A DNA stretch of 64,000 bases from Pterobdella sp. o SKG-2022 (taxonomy: Eukaryota > Annelida > Clitellata > Hirudinida > Piscicolidae). The stretch spans positions 7,938,792 through 8,002,791 of the forward strand of contig OZ038324.1 of NCBI GenBank assembly GCA_964035795.1, in the 5' to 3' direction. Each line of letters opens with the position of its first letter. Within the stretch, counting starts at the first letter, position 1. Shown piece by piece: positions 54,901 through 64,000 of the stretch. The notes beneath the pieces are model-generated. The model saw only the letters and a list, made by a program, of their open reading frames with translations. It had not been told where the DNA came from and did no database searches. Made by a program: the position numbers and the translations under genes.

Positions 54901-55112
54901 TTATGAAAATGATAAACGATGATGATGATGATAATTAATTATGACAGTGTTGAGTTAACGGTATTATATGAAGTTTCAAATAATCATAATCAGATGTGAC
55001 AAAAAGCAAAATAATATTGTCTGGAGTAGAAGTGGTGCCGTCGGAGAGATGTTGTGAGGATGTTCAGGATGAGAATGCTGTGTTCGATGGACATTTCTAT
55101 GAAGATTTCTAA
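51937..55112 (+). CDS. ILF2: Interleukin enhancer-binding factor 2 (NF45)
   Basis: Fourteen exons in phase, 371 aa: 51937-51986, 52223-52262, 52355-52411, 52565-52639, 52852-52905, 53000-53131, 53280-53324, 53383-53494, 53800-53885, 54036-54116, 54179-54240, 54450-54564, 54793-54880, 54994-55112. The DZF (catalytically dead nucleotidyltransferase) fold is recognisable: [113 protein letters not shown]45 pairs with NF90/NF110 (ILF3) and regulates transcription, RNA stability and rRNA processing. It is slightly shorter than the usual 390 aa, mainly at both ends. The last junction (54880/54994) uses a weak GTTGGT donor. The first exon is duplicated upstream. Confidence 0.92.
52491..52548 (-). repeat. 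LINE 3'-tail copy (ILF2 intron 3)
   Basis: TTCAATCAATCAAATCTTTT then TATAGCCTGTTCTCCTTTACCAA; same unit and orientation as the copies in MON2. Confidence 0.8.
53693..53740 (-). repeat. LINE 3'-tail copy, diverged (ILF2 intron 8)
   Basis: GATCAAATTTTTCATAGCCC then TTTTCACCAAGGATGG. More diverged than the others but in the same order and orientation. Confidence 0.65.
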
Positions 55113-55730
55113 TTATTTATTCAATATTTTCTTATCAACCTATATTTAATGATACATTTGATTAGCGTTTATGTTGTTTTAACTCTAATAAAAATTAAGC
55201 TCCTCGTTTTACCTTTGTTTTTTAAAAGTGCAAATAGCTCAAAATGGATTTGAATTACAAAAATGCTTTTCTGGTAGCAGCATGTGTACTTCGCAAGTTG
55301 AAACGCATTGTCTTCCATCTCATCGATTTCCTTCAAGATGTTTTTGAGTTGACCCAATGTGTATATGTTTTTTTAAGTAGGGCATTTTGTTGATATGCTG
55401 ATACATTTATAAGATCAATTTATATGCGCCAAAAAAGCAACTGAAGTGTATATAATATAAATTAGAAAACTATAATTTATTTATTGTGACTACACTAATA
55501 AAAAGCTCTGTTAATGAACTTTAATAGTATTATAAGCAATGTTGTATAACATAAAGCTTATTTGAGATAGATTAATGCTGAAATTTATTAAGATATTTGC
55601 AAATTTTTATAGTAGTTAGTATATGTTCAAAATATGAGCTTAAAATGTTCAAAAAAATTAGAAAATTTTTAATTATTTTATATAACTTTCCTGTCTTCCA
55701 CCAGACCAGCAAAGGTTGGAAGCCACAGAA
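55113..55730. other. Gap between ILF2 and the fucosyltransferase
   Basis: Mostly AT-rich. On the minus strand 55357-55287 reads MGQLKNILKEIDEMEDNAFQ, then LAK and a possible TACCAG acceptor, which has real-protein character, but I cannot attach it to a gene. It could be an exon or pseudogene fragment. A CACCAG acceptor at 55703 suggests a 5'UTR intron for the next gene. Confidence 0.35.
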
Positions 55731-58700
55731 ATGATAAAATCATCGCCACATTTGAGGGCTGTTCTTCTGTGTTGTTTCATTATTTTATTCCCCTTAACCT
55801 GTCTCTTGCTTGGTCTATATATCAGCACATACCTCAGTCCTAGTGTCTATGTCTTTCCTTCCAAGGTATTTTCTCACATGTTTCATTCACTCTGTGATTA
55901 TAATGATTAGTATAACATCAAATGTTAAACCTAGTGAGTCCCAAGTTTTTCTAAAAATAATTTAAATCTATAAAAATGACTATAATAAACTTTGAAATGA
56001 TTGCAAACAAGGATGTTGTGGTAGACCCAGCAAGATGCAACTTCTCCTACTTCAAGACTCAAAACCTCACTGTAAATATGGTGGGCAGGCTGGGCAACAG
56101 GATGTTTCAATATGCTGCCTTGTATGGTATTGCTTCTGCCAATGGGTTCATACCTGTAGTTTTCCATGATGAAATTCTAACAAGAGTGAGTTCATTGAAT
56201 AGCTTGTATTTGTTTTATTTAATGAAAAATTTTTTCAACTGTGATTTTTCTTTTATTTTAAATTTTGACTCAGACTTTCAACAAACTTAAATGCAAGACT
56301 GAGACAAACGCATATGAAATACAAAAATTGAAATCTAAGTCTCTCACATTCGTGGAACGCCGATCAAATGCTTTCGACCAACACTCGTTCATGTTGAACT
56401 TTGAGAAGTGCATAAGCCTTGTGGGCTTTTATCAGTCATGGAGGTATTTCGACCACGTTCGACCTGAAATCCGTCAACAATTTGAAAGCTTCGTTGATGT
56501 CGAAAAAGTCGATCACTTTTTGAAGCAGGTCATTAGCAAGTATGACACTCAACTACAAGGTACCAGCATCTTTTACTTTGTATTTTTATCCTACGTAAAT
56601 CAATCAATCAAATCCTTATTATAGCCCGTTTTCCTTTACCAAGGGTTGGGCTTTTTGAAAGTTCTATCTCGAAGTCGGCCTTTCCATTCAGAGCGATCGA
56701 GTGGATTCACACAAACCATGTCTAGCTTTCTTTTATCATTCAATATGAGCTCATTCCAAGTCTTTTTGGGCCTACCAGGTTTCTTGCAAGTATCTAAATC
56801 CAACCTTCGCACTTGAGAAATCCAACCCACGCTACGCTCTACATGTCCAAACCACCTCATTCTGCTTGTACGAAGAACTACCTCAACATCCCGAATGCTA
56901 AGTTTTGAAAGGAGTGAGTGAGAGCAAACGTTATCATTTGTTTTGATGTTGCACATCCAGCGAATCATGGCAAGGTCATTTCGTCCAAGGCGGTTCAATG
57001 TGGAAACTGTTACGGGCCATGTTTCAGCAGCATGTAACATAGCTCTTCTGACACATATTGAATAGACACGGCCTCTGGTCAATAAGGATAAATGACGATT
57101 AGCAAGGAGTGGAAGAAGTTGGCGAAATTTAGCCCAGGCACACTTACAACGTGTTATTGAAGCGAGCTCACATCCACCACCTGCAGATAACACATCTCCA
57201 AGATAGCAGAACTCTGAGACAACTTCCAGTTTTTCATCACCAATCATCACTTCCTTCACTAATCTCCCATCAACAGGCCGTGCTGTACCAAGGCAACGAG
57301 CACATCGAAAGTTAAGATCCGAAGTTAGAGGGCCTTTTATGCCGCTGCATTTCTTGTGTACCCATTGCCTGCAGCCTCCACACTGAATAGCATTTTTACC
57401 CACACCTGCTTGGCATACACCACAAGGATACTTCCCAGATTTTCTCAACACATCAAGGTTCAAACTAGAAACCATTAGCTTCGTCTTACCCATATTCACC
57501 TTCAACCCCTTTTTCTCCATCTCCGATCTCCAGGTTCTCAACTTCACTAATAGTTCATCCATGGACTAAGCACTTACCATTAAGTCGTCAGCATACAAGA
57601 TCTCCCAAGGGCAACCTGTACGTAAATCCATAGATAAAGCTTCCAGCACAATAACAAAAAGTAATGGACTAAGAACAGAACCTTGATGGACACCTACCCG
57701 AACATCAAACGAGTTGCTATACTCATCACCAACTCTCACCCTACTTCTCACTTCCTTGTACATGGATTGTACAATTCTCACAAGCCATTCATCAATTTTC
57801 AATTTACGCATACTCCACCAAATCACTTCTCGTGGCACTCTGTCAAAGGCTTTCTCCAAATCAATGAATGCTAAGTTGAGGGGCTAACCAGCAACCAGAT
57901 GCTTTTCCTGTAACTGACGGAGGATAAATATGGCATCAGTTGTACCCCGACCTTGCATAAAACCACATTGCATATCATTAATCACCACTCCCTGTCTGAT
58001 AAAACCTTCCACTACGCGCTCTAAAACCTTCATAACCTGATCAATTAACTTCAAACCCCTATAATTAGACATGTTTAAAGCATCATCTTTACCCTTATAT
58101 ACACTGCCTATGTGACTTTTCTGCCACTCAGACGGTATACGGTTCTCAAAGATGATGCCTTCAATGAGATCTCGAATCATACTAGCACCACTTGAATCTG
58201 CGGCCTTGAGCATCTCAGCAACAATACCTGAAAGACCCGCTGCTTTCCCAAGGCTCATCTTATTAATGGCCTTTCTAACCATTGCTGTAGTGATAGGTTC
58301 GCTGGGACCTTCCACGGGATAGACTTCGGACAAACCACCTGGATTCGATGAAAACTCCACATTGAGAAGGTGCATATAATGCTCTCTCCATGCTTCTTTT
58401 TTTGAATCAACATCCAGGGACATTTGGCCATTATTATTTCTCACCGGTTTATCCCCAATGACGTCCTGGTTCTCTCGCCGCATTTGCTTAGCCAGTCGAT
58501 ATATCTCAACAGATCTGGGATTGATTTTTTTGAACGCAATCTTCTCAGCATCAGTTTTGGCTATGTGTACAGTAAAGAAAAAACTAAAAAGATTTGGCTA
58601 ATTGAATATATACTCGAATTGATATTTGATATTTACAGTACTAACTTCATTTTGAAATAACATAAAATGTTTTTAAAAGACTATACTAACAGTATGTTTT

Positions 58701-59437
58701 CCACTATTATTTTGGCACAGGGGTTGGAGACGTGGTATTGGTGGGGATACATGTGAGAAGAGGGGATTTCATCACAGAGTCTAATAAGGGTTGGAAATGT
58801 ATTTTTCGTGTAATAATTTTAAATTTTAAAAAAGCTTTCTATTAGGATAAGCTGAAAAAACGCGTCTTAGTTTACACTCACCCCATAAAGAACTGATTAA
58901 AGCACTCACAAACATCTATTTAAACTTTTAAGGATACTCCAGTCCAGACAAGTACTATTTCAAACGAGCCATGGAGGTTTCAAATGATTAATATTTTTTT
59001 TTAATTATAAGGAATATTGCTTAAAAGTACATTAAGATGTCTCTAAAAAATAATTATAACGAACTTTCAATATCCTTAAGAAGGCTTTATATATATGCTA
59101 TATGGCATTTAGTAAATCTCATTTAAATCTTCAGGTTTTCACGCGGAAGTACACTCGTTTGGTCTTCATCGTGTGTTCTGACGAGATTCAATGGGCCAAA
59201 AACAACATAAAAGGTTCTTCAGTAGTGTACTCTCCCTTCACAGAAGCCCACCACGATCTCAGATTACTCGCTTTCTGTCACCACTCCATAATATCGGGTG
59301 GCTCGTTTGGGTGGTGGGGTGCTTGGTTGGCTGATGGCACCACAGTCTACCCAGAAAACTTTCCCACGCCAGGGTCTAGTCTTGCTTCCCAGTTCAGAAG
59401 GGATGATTATTTCCTACCTCAGTGGACTTCTGTCTGA
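55731..59437 (+). CDS. Galactoside alpha-1,2-fucosyltransferase-like (GT11)
   Basis: Six exons in phase, 336 aa: 55731-55865, 56012-56185, 56274-56559, 58721-58789, 58933-58976, 59135-59437. Type II Golgi membrane protein: short cytoplasmic N-terminus, then a TM segment (about 9-31, with CCFIILFPLTCLLLGLYIS). Exon 2 has the GDP-fucose fold start MVGRLGNRMFQYAALYGIAS; exon 3 has the GFYQSWRYF motif; exon 4 has the donor-binding VGIHVRRGDF; exon 6 has SGGSFGWWGAWLADGT, the third GT11 motif, and ends at DDYFLPQWTSV. All conserved motifs are present, so it is probably active. It would transfer fucose from GDP-fucose in alpha-1,2 linkage to a galactose acceptor; the exact acceptor cannot be read from sequence. 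Intron 3 (2.2 kb) contains an antisense LINE. Confidence 0.93.
56598..58565 (-). mobile_element. 5'-truncated non-LTR retrotransposon in a fucosyltransferase intron
   Basis: Read on the minus strand, one continuous frame covers most of a reverse transcriptase and its C-terminal region, interrupted only by two TAG codons (at about 57881 and 57566). RT landmarks: NYRGLKLIDQVMKVLERV, FIDLEKAFDRVPREV, GVHQGSVLSPLLFVI, catalytic YADD just before 57566. After the RT is a Cys-rich module CGVCQAGVGKNAIQCGGC, WVHKKCSG, CARC, a PHD-like C4HC3 pattern. A C-terminal segment (RWMCNIKTND, MRWFGHVERS) ends in KPNPW and TAA. The 3'UTR is only about 40 bp and ends in (GATT)n. The 5' part with the endonuclease is missing. 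Orientation is antisense to the host gene. Confidence 0.92.
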
Positions 59438-59881
59438 TATTTTTCTGTTTTTCAATGTACGTTGTGCTAGTGTGTTGATTTAGCATTAAATATATTTTTT
59501 GTGCATTGTAAATGATTTTTGTATTTGAAAGTACGTATATATATAATACAAGATTTTAAAGAATACGTTATAAAATATAAAGCATTCACTGATTTATCTG
59601 CTTACAAACCTGGTGTAACATTTATATTACTTTGTATTATAAAGCCTTAGAGCTGTAGCTGTTAAAGATGCAAAGAGAAAAGTTTAGCGTTATTTACTCT
59701 TTTCCATGTTATATTTGAATGTTGTACTTTTTGCTTAAGTTTTAAATTCAAGTTATTTTTGTTGTAAAAATATTTTAAACCATTGCTTTTGATTTAATTC
59801 AATATTATTTTTAAAGACTTTGTTGAAAATTTAAAAAATCTACATATTTTACTGGATTTCAAAGTGCAAAGTTGATTTAAA
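59438..59881. other. Fucosyltransferase 3' flank / kinesin 5' flank
   Basis: AT-rich interval holding the probable 3'UTR of the fucosyltransferase and the promoter side of the kinesin gene. Same-strand neighbours about 440 bp apart; no motif claimed. Confidence 0.4.
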
Positions 59882-62800
59882 ATGTCGAAGTTTGTTGTTG
59901 CTGTGAGGGTCAGACCTTTAACAAAAGAGTGAGTTCAAAATACATTATCACTCCAAAAATTTTAATGACATCCATAAAAAAAAAGATTATAAATTAATAT
60001 TACCATAAAAATTAATTATAATTGAAAAAGTGTAAACCAAATAATATTTATAAAAAAATTAAATAGTAATAAAAACTGCAATATTAAACATTAATTTAAA
60101 TACTTAAACATCATTATCAAATAAGTGAAAACTTATCTCTTTCCATATAAATAAAATCCTTGATATTAATAGCAATAGTATTTCCTGCAATATAAAACCC
60201 TTAGAAAATAAGGGATGTTATCTCAAATAAATAAGAAATTATGAATCATACAAAAATTATGCCACAGAGAACAACAGTCTTCCGAGGTGTTGTCAGTTCA
60301 GCTGGAAAATAATAAATGTATTGTGGTGCATAACCTGAAGGTCTGTGTGTGTGTTGGGGGAGGGAGTTGGTTTTGTGGTTTGAGAATTTGATTGAAGGTG
60401 GTGTTTGTTATGAAGTGATTTTAGAGTGTAATGTTGGGTGATTTGTGGTGTAGTTTATTGTGATGGTGTAGTTTTGTTGCTTGGTAGCTCCAGCTGTGTT
60501 TTTAATAACGCTGTTGGTGATATTTAGAATAGTTTTTTTCTATAATGGATTGTATTGCATTCATCAAAGGCAGGTGAGTCGTTACGTAATTAGCTTTTAT
60601 GTGTGGTATCAGCCTGTTCATGATTGTTATTATTTTTTCATATATGTGCTCCATTCCAGACTGACCATTAAATCGTTATAAATAAGCTTAAAGTTATCGA
60701 AAATCAGCTCTTAATTCTCAAAAACTATCGATAGTTTTTTTGAAATATATAATACTAAAATGCTTGTTGCAATGTTAAGCATCGAATTACGTAATAAGCA
60801 ATTCCTTTGTTAAGAGAAACAAACACAAAGTGTTTATTAACTTCATTCACAAAGCTTTTTGTAAGACAAACTTACATTATCAAGTTTTGAATTAGATTAA
60901 TAAATATTTTGTGTTTGTTTTCCTAATTATTTGGTTCTAGGCTATTCTACACCAATTCCTTTGTCATCGAGGTCATATATGGATGGATTATGAACACAAT
61001 AGCGAACTTTTCTTAGTTCTTGGGCTTCTATTGTTGTGAATGAAATTATATTTGCTTTTAATATACTCAGTAGTTTATATTATATATTAAATTCATCTAT
61101 AGATGTTAGAACGTTTTGCTAAGGTCTGCAACCCAATAGCTATAACTTATGTAATATATAATTGAATTTAAATATTGGGCCTATACGTCATGTGAAATAA
61201 GAATTATATAGTTAAAAAATTAGGTAGGAATTTAATATCATTGTCAAGGCGACATAAAATAGTTGGCATACTTCAATGATAAAAAAACAGTCTCCGAATT
61301 TCTAAATTTTATAAATTAAAAAAAAATAAATTCAACTAATTTAAATAATAAAATAAATTTAAAATTAAATTTTTAAAAATCCAATGAAAGAAAACCACAT
61401 GTACAAAATGATTTGTGCAGATAGTTATGTATTGAGATAATTATATAAAGATTAATTAATATTTTGTATTCTAACGTGTAGATAAGATAGTATGGAAATT
61501 TAAAAATAGTTAAACACTAATGAATCAGTCTCGAGCCTTTAAAAATACTTCTCTCGCTTATTTAATGATAAAACACAAACGTCTTGAAAAGCTTTGCTCT
61601 TTGATAAAGAAACAGAAAGGTTCTCTTCGATGGATATTATAAAAAACTACTCTGATACTAAATTATAACAGCCTGAATAACACAATGATATAAAATTCCT
61701 AGTATTAATATAAAACAATGCAAAATACAACATAACCCATAATAATGAAGAAATTTGTGCTATTAATATAACATTAGGCCACTCACAACTCATTCTCTTA
61801 CTACACATAGTTGGGTGGCAAGAAGAGAGCCACTTGGGAAGTGGACAGTAGATGCAGAGTTAAAAGGTACCCTGTTTGTTTTCTCTGGTGTGAATAATCT
61901 TGGTGTTGATGCCGCTATAATCATGCTAGTTATTCTATTTTGTTTGTATAGTTGCGTAATGTTAATAATTTCAGTTTTTTTTATTAGCATATTTTTGAAT
62001 ATTTTATGGATATTTATAAATTAGCATGGATAAAGGCATCACAACTTTTAATAATAATCTATTAATAACAACATACATAAATTAAACTTCAAAAACATCA
62101 ATTGAGAATTCCCACATTTATTTGAAAGAAAGGCTATAATTTTCGATGAGTATAGCCTTATCATAAAACATTAGCGTGCTAATGTTTATGATAATGCACA
62201 AAACGCACATCCCTAAAGGTTCAATTTTGATCACGTATTCTGGTCAGTTGACTCCACCCACGCCAACTTCTCATCGCAGGCTCATGTGAGTTCCACTATA
62301 TATAACATAAAAGGATAATGCTGGGAAAATGATACATAAATAATAAAAATGAATAAAACACAATAATATGAATAAAACTATCAAAAAAAAAAAATAAACA
62401 AATAAATAAAAAATACCAAAAAATCATATAGCTACATGACTATATCGATAAGATACACTGAGGCCTCAACAAAACTAAGAGCACATGTCAATACTATAAA
62501 TCAAAATACAAGGATGGTTATAACTTTTTATCTTGCACGAATCTTATCGTGAAAGAGTGTTGAGCTACTAAGTAGCATTAGTACTATTTATGCATGAGCT
62601 TAAATAGCATACGAAAAGTTCAGTTAAGAAAAGTGTATAATTTGAATTGTTTTGTGCTAGGATAATTTAGTTATTCACAACACATTATGTTCTGATATAC
62701 TACTAATTATGTATTCAAGAAGTTTGGTGTACCCTAATATAACGTAAGAAGAAACAATTTTGAATTTTTCAATATACAAAGATGTTTAATAATGAAAATG

Positions 62801-63659
62801 TAAAAGATTTATGTGCGTTAAAACACGTACGGATAATACAAAATTCAAATAACCAGTTCTTATCAATAAATCGCCAACGTTCATTACTTTGCATTATGCA
62901 ATGGTAAGAGCTATCTTATCAGGACTTGTTGAATCATTGGTATTTATCACTGTTTATCAAAGGGGACTTTAAATATGTTTTGAAATTTTTACAAGTGTGT
63001 TTTAAAAAATTTTAATTTTATTACGTATAATTAACAAAATAAAGCTATTCGAATTTCATGTATTCAAAAATCAGAGTAATTCATGTAAGCCCAGTTAAAA
63101 TGCACAAAACACAGCTACCACAGGCAGATAGTAATGAGTTTTATCAGTGCAAGAAATGCAGAACTCTAATTAAGTGTCACTTGTAAAAATTTCCGTTAAT
63201 TACTGTACCACGATGGAATATAAATTATTTGATGATGAGGGTAGTGGTGATGATGATGATGATGGGGGTGGTGATGATGATATTGGTGGTGGTGATGATG
63301 AGGGTAGTGGTGATGATGATGATAAGTGTAGTGATGATTATGAGGGCGGTGATGATGATGATGATAGTGGTGATGCTGATGATGAAGATGACGATGATGG
63401 TGATGATGATGCAGAAAAGAAGGAGAAGGATAATAATGAAAATAAACACAAATTAAGATTATTTTAGCGCCTGCTGAAACAATTGGAACCTTTAAAAAAA
63501 TCTTTTAATGAAGATTGTAATAAAAATAATTTTTATTCAAAGATTTCAACAAATTATGGCACTTTCCTTGAAATAAGTTTGAAGCTGTGAGTCATCAAGT
63601 TCTTTCACTGCTGAACTATCTTTTCAGATTGTATAACAATAATAAAAATAAGAATAAGC

Positions 63660-63694
<35 letters not shown>

Positions 63695-64000
63695 GCACAT
63701 TATCTAATTTTTTTAATAATAAAAATAATTTGTATAAAAATAAGTTTTATAAAAAAATAAATAAATTTAATAACAATCCTCATGCTAATTATTATAAATT
63801 TAAAATAATAACCATCACTTCATCATAGCATGCTTGGATGGTGGCAACAAAGATGATAATAATAAAAACAATAATAATAATAATAGCAATAATAATCATA
63901 ATAATAAATAAACCACATAACCGTTGAAGGTATACAGAAGCTTATGTGATAAAGTGTTATCTCCCGTACTGAAGGGCTTCAACTCTTGCATGTTTGCATA
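59882..64000 (+). CDS. Kinesin-3-type motor, KIF14-like, 5' part
   Basis: Partial at the right edge. Five exons join in phase: 59882-59928, 60268-60340, 61811-61866, 62219-62285, 63930-64000 (runs off). They encode the first about 104 residues of a kinesin motor: MSKFVVAVRVRPLTKE, then a strand LSVQLENNKCIVVHNL, then RFNFDHVFWSVDSTHANFSS, and VYRSLCDKVLSPVLKGFNSC followed by MFA, directly before the P-loop (GQTGSGKS expected next). The VRVRP start and the FxxDxxFWSxD...Q..VY pattern fit kinesin-3, closest by memory to KIF14; KIF16B/STARD9-like is possible. The donor after exon 2 (GTCTGT) is weak. Intron 4 is large and rich in GAT and TAA repeats. Confidence 0.85.
63225..63415. repeat. (GAT)n-rich microsatellite in the kinesin intron
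   Basis: Imperfect GATGATGGTGGTG array. The Asp/Gly-rich 97-codon frame across it (63174-63467) is best explained as repeat, because kinesin motor phase continues from 62285 to 63930. A (TAA)n tract follows at 63661-63692. Confidence 0.8.

Noticed and set aside
63174..63467. 97-codon Asp/Gly-rich protein
   Set aside because: GAT microsatellite; the kinesin exons on both sides splice past it in phase.

Overview
The window is animal nuclear DNA. It holds intron-rich genes for metazoan-type proteins: a ZMYND8-like reader, an SHB-type SH2 adaptor, acinus, bystin, COMMD9, MON2, ILF2, a family GT11 fucosyltransferase and a kinesin-3. Introns are mostly 50-300 bp with GT..AG ends, the DNA between genes is AT-rich, and there are long microsatellites, two degenerate LINEs and a eukaryotic tRNA-Arg. 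A predicted precursor of an SSFVRL-amide peptide resembles molluscan and annelid SSFVRIamides, so a lophotrochozoan invertebrate is my best guess, held weakly. Exon coordinates were assembled by hand from splice signals, phase continuity and family resemblance. They are inference, not transcript-supported.

Layout. 1-554 (-): 5' end of PIGV. 430-6960: a tandem segmental duplication carrying a small secreted His-rich protein gene (intact copy 4991-5588, dead copy about 1000-1850), dead duplicates of the PIGV first exon and the ZMYND8 last exon, and a neuropeptide gene (1962-2213, -). 6772-12612 (-): ZMYND8-like, 16 exons, with a bromodomain intron that is almost entirely a (CTA)n array of about 204 units. 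12939-15007: a 5'-truncated, frameshifted, C-rich LINE with a 10-bp target duplication. 16445-18839 (-): SHB-like. 19208-24751 (+): acinus with a large EK-rich tandem repeat. 25128-25200 (-): tRNA-Arg(ACG). 25292-25915 (-) and 26113-27478 (+): a divergent TMEM223-like/bystin pair. 29193-33641 (+): a 1,482-codon Thr/Gln-rich ORF. 35927-37654 (+): a coiled-coil protein. 37970-39314 (+): COMMD9. 39676-50883 (-): MON2. 51691-55112 (+): ILF2 with duplicated first exons. 55731-59437 (+): the GT11 fucosyltransferase, with an antisense LINE in intron 3. 59882-64000 (+): 5' end of a KIF14-like kinesin.

The genes do not form one pathway. They are housekeeping and regulatory genes packed closely, often as divergent pairs that probably share promoters: SHB/acinus (368 bp apart), TMEM223-like/bystin (197 bp), MON2/ILF2 (about 0.8-1.05 kb), and PIGV with the small secreted gene. 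I see no prokaryote-like operon, CRISPR array or defence island. The most unusual items are the tandem duplication with complementary decay, the single-peptide neuropeptide precursor, the higher-order repeat in acinus, the giant trinucleotide intron, and a family of roughly 50-60-bp LINE 3'-tail copies in introns.
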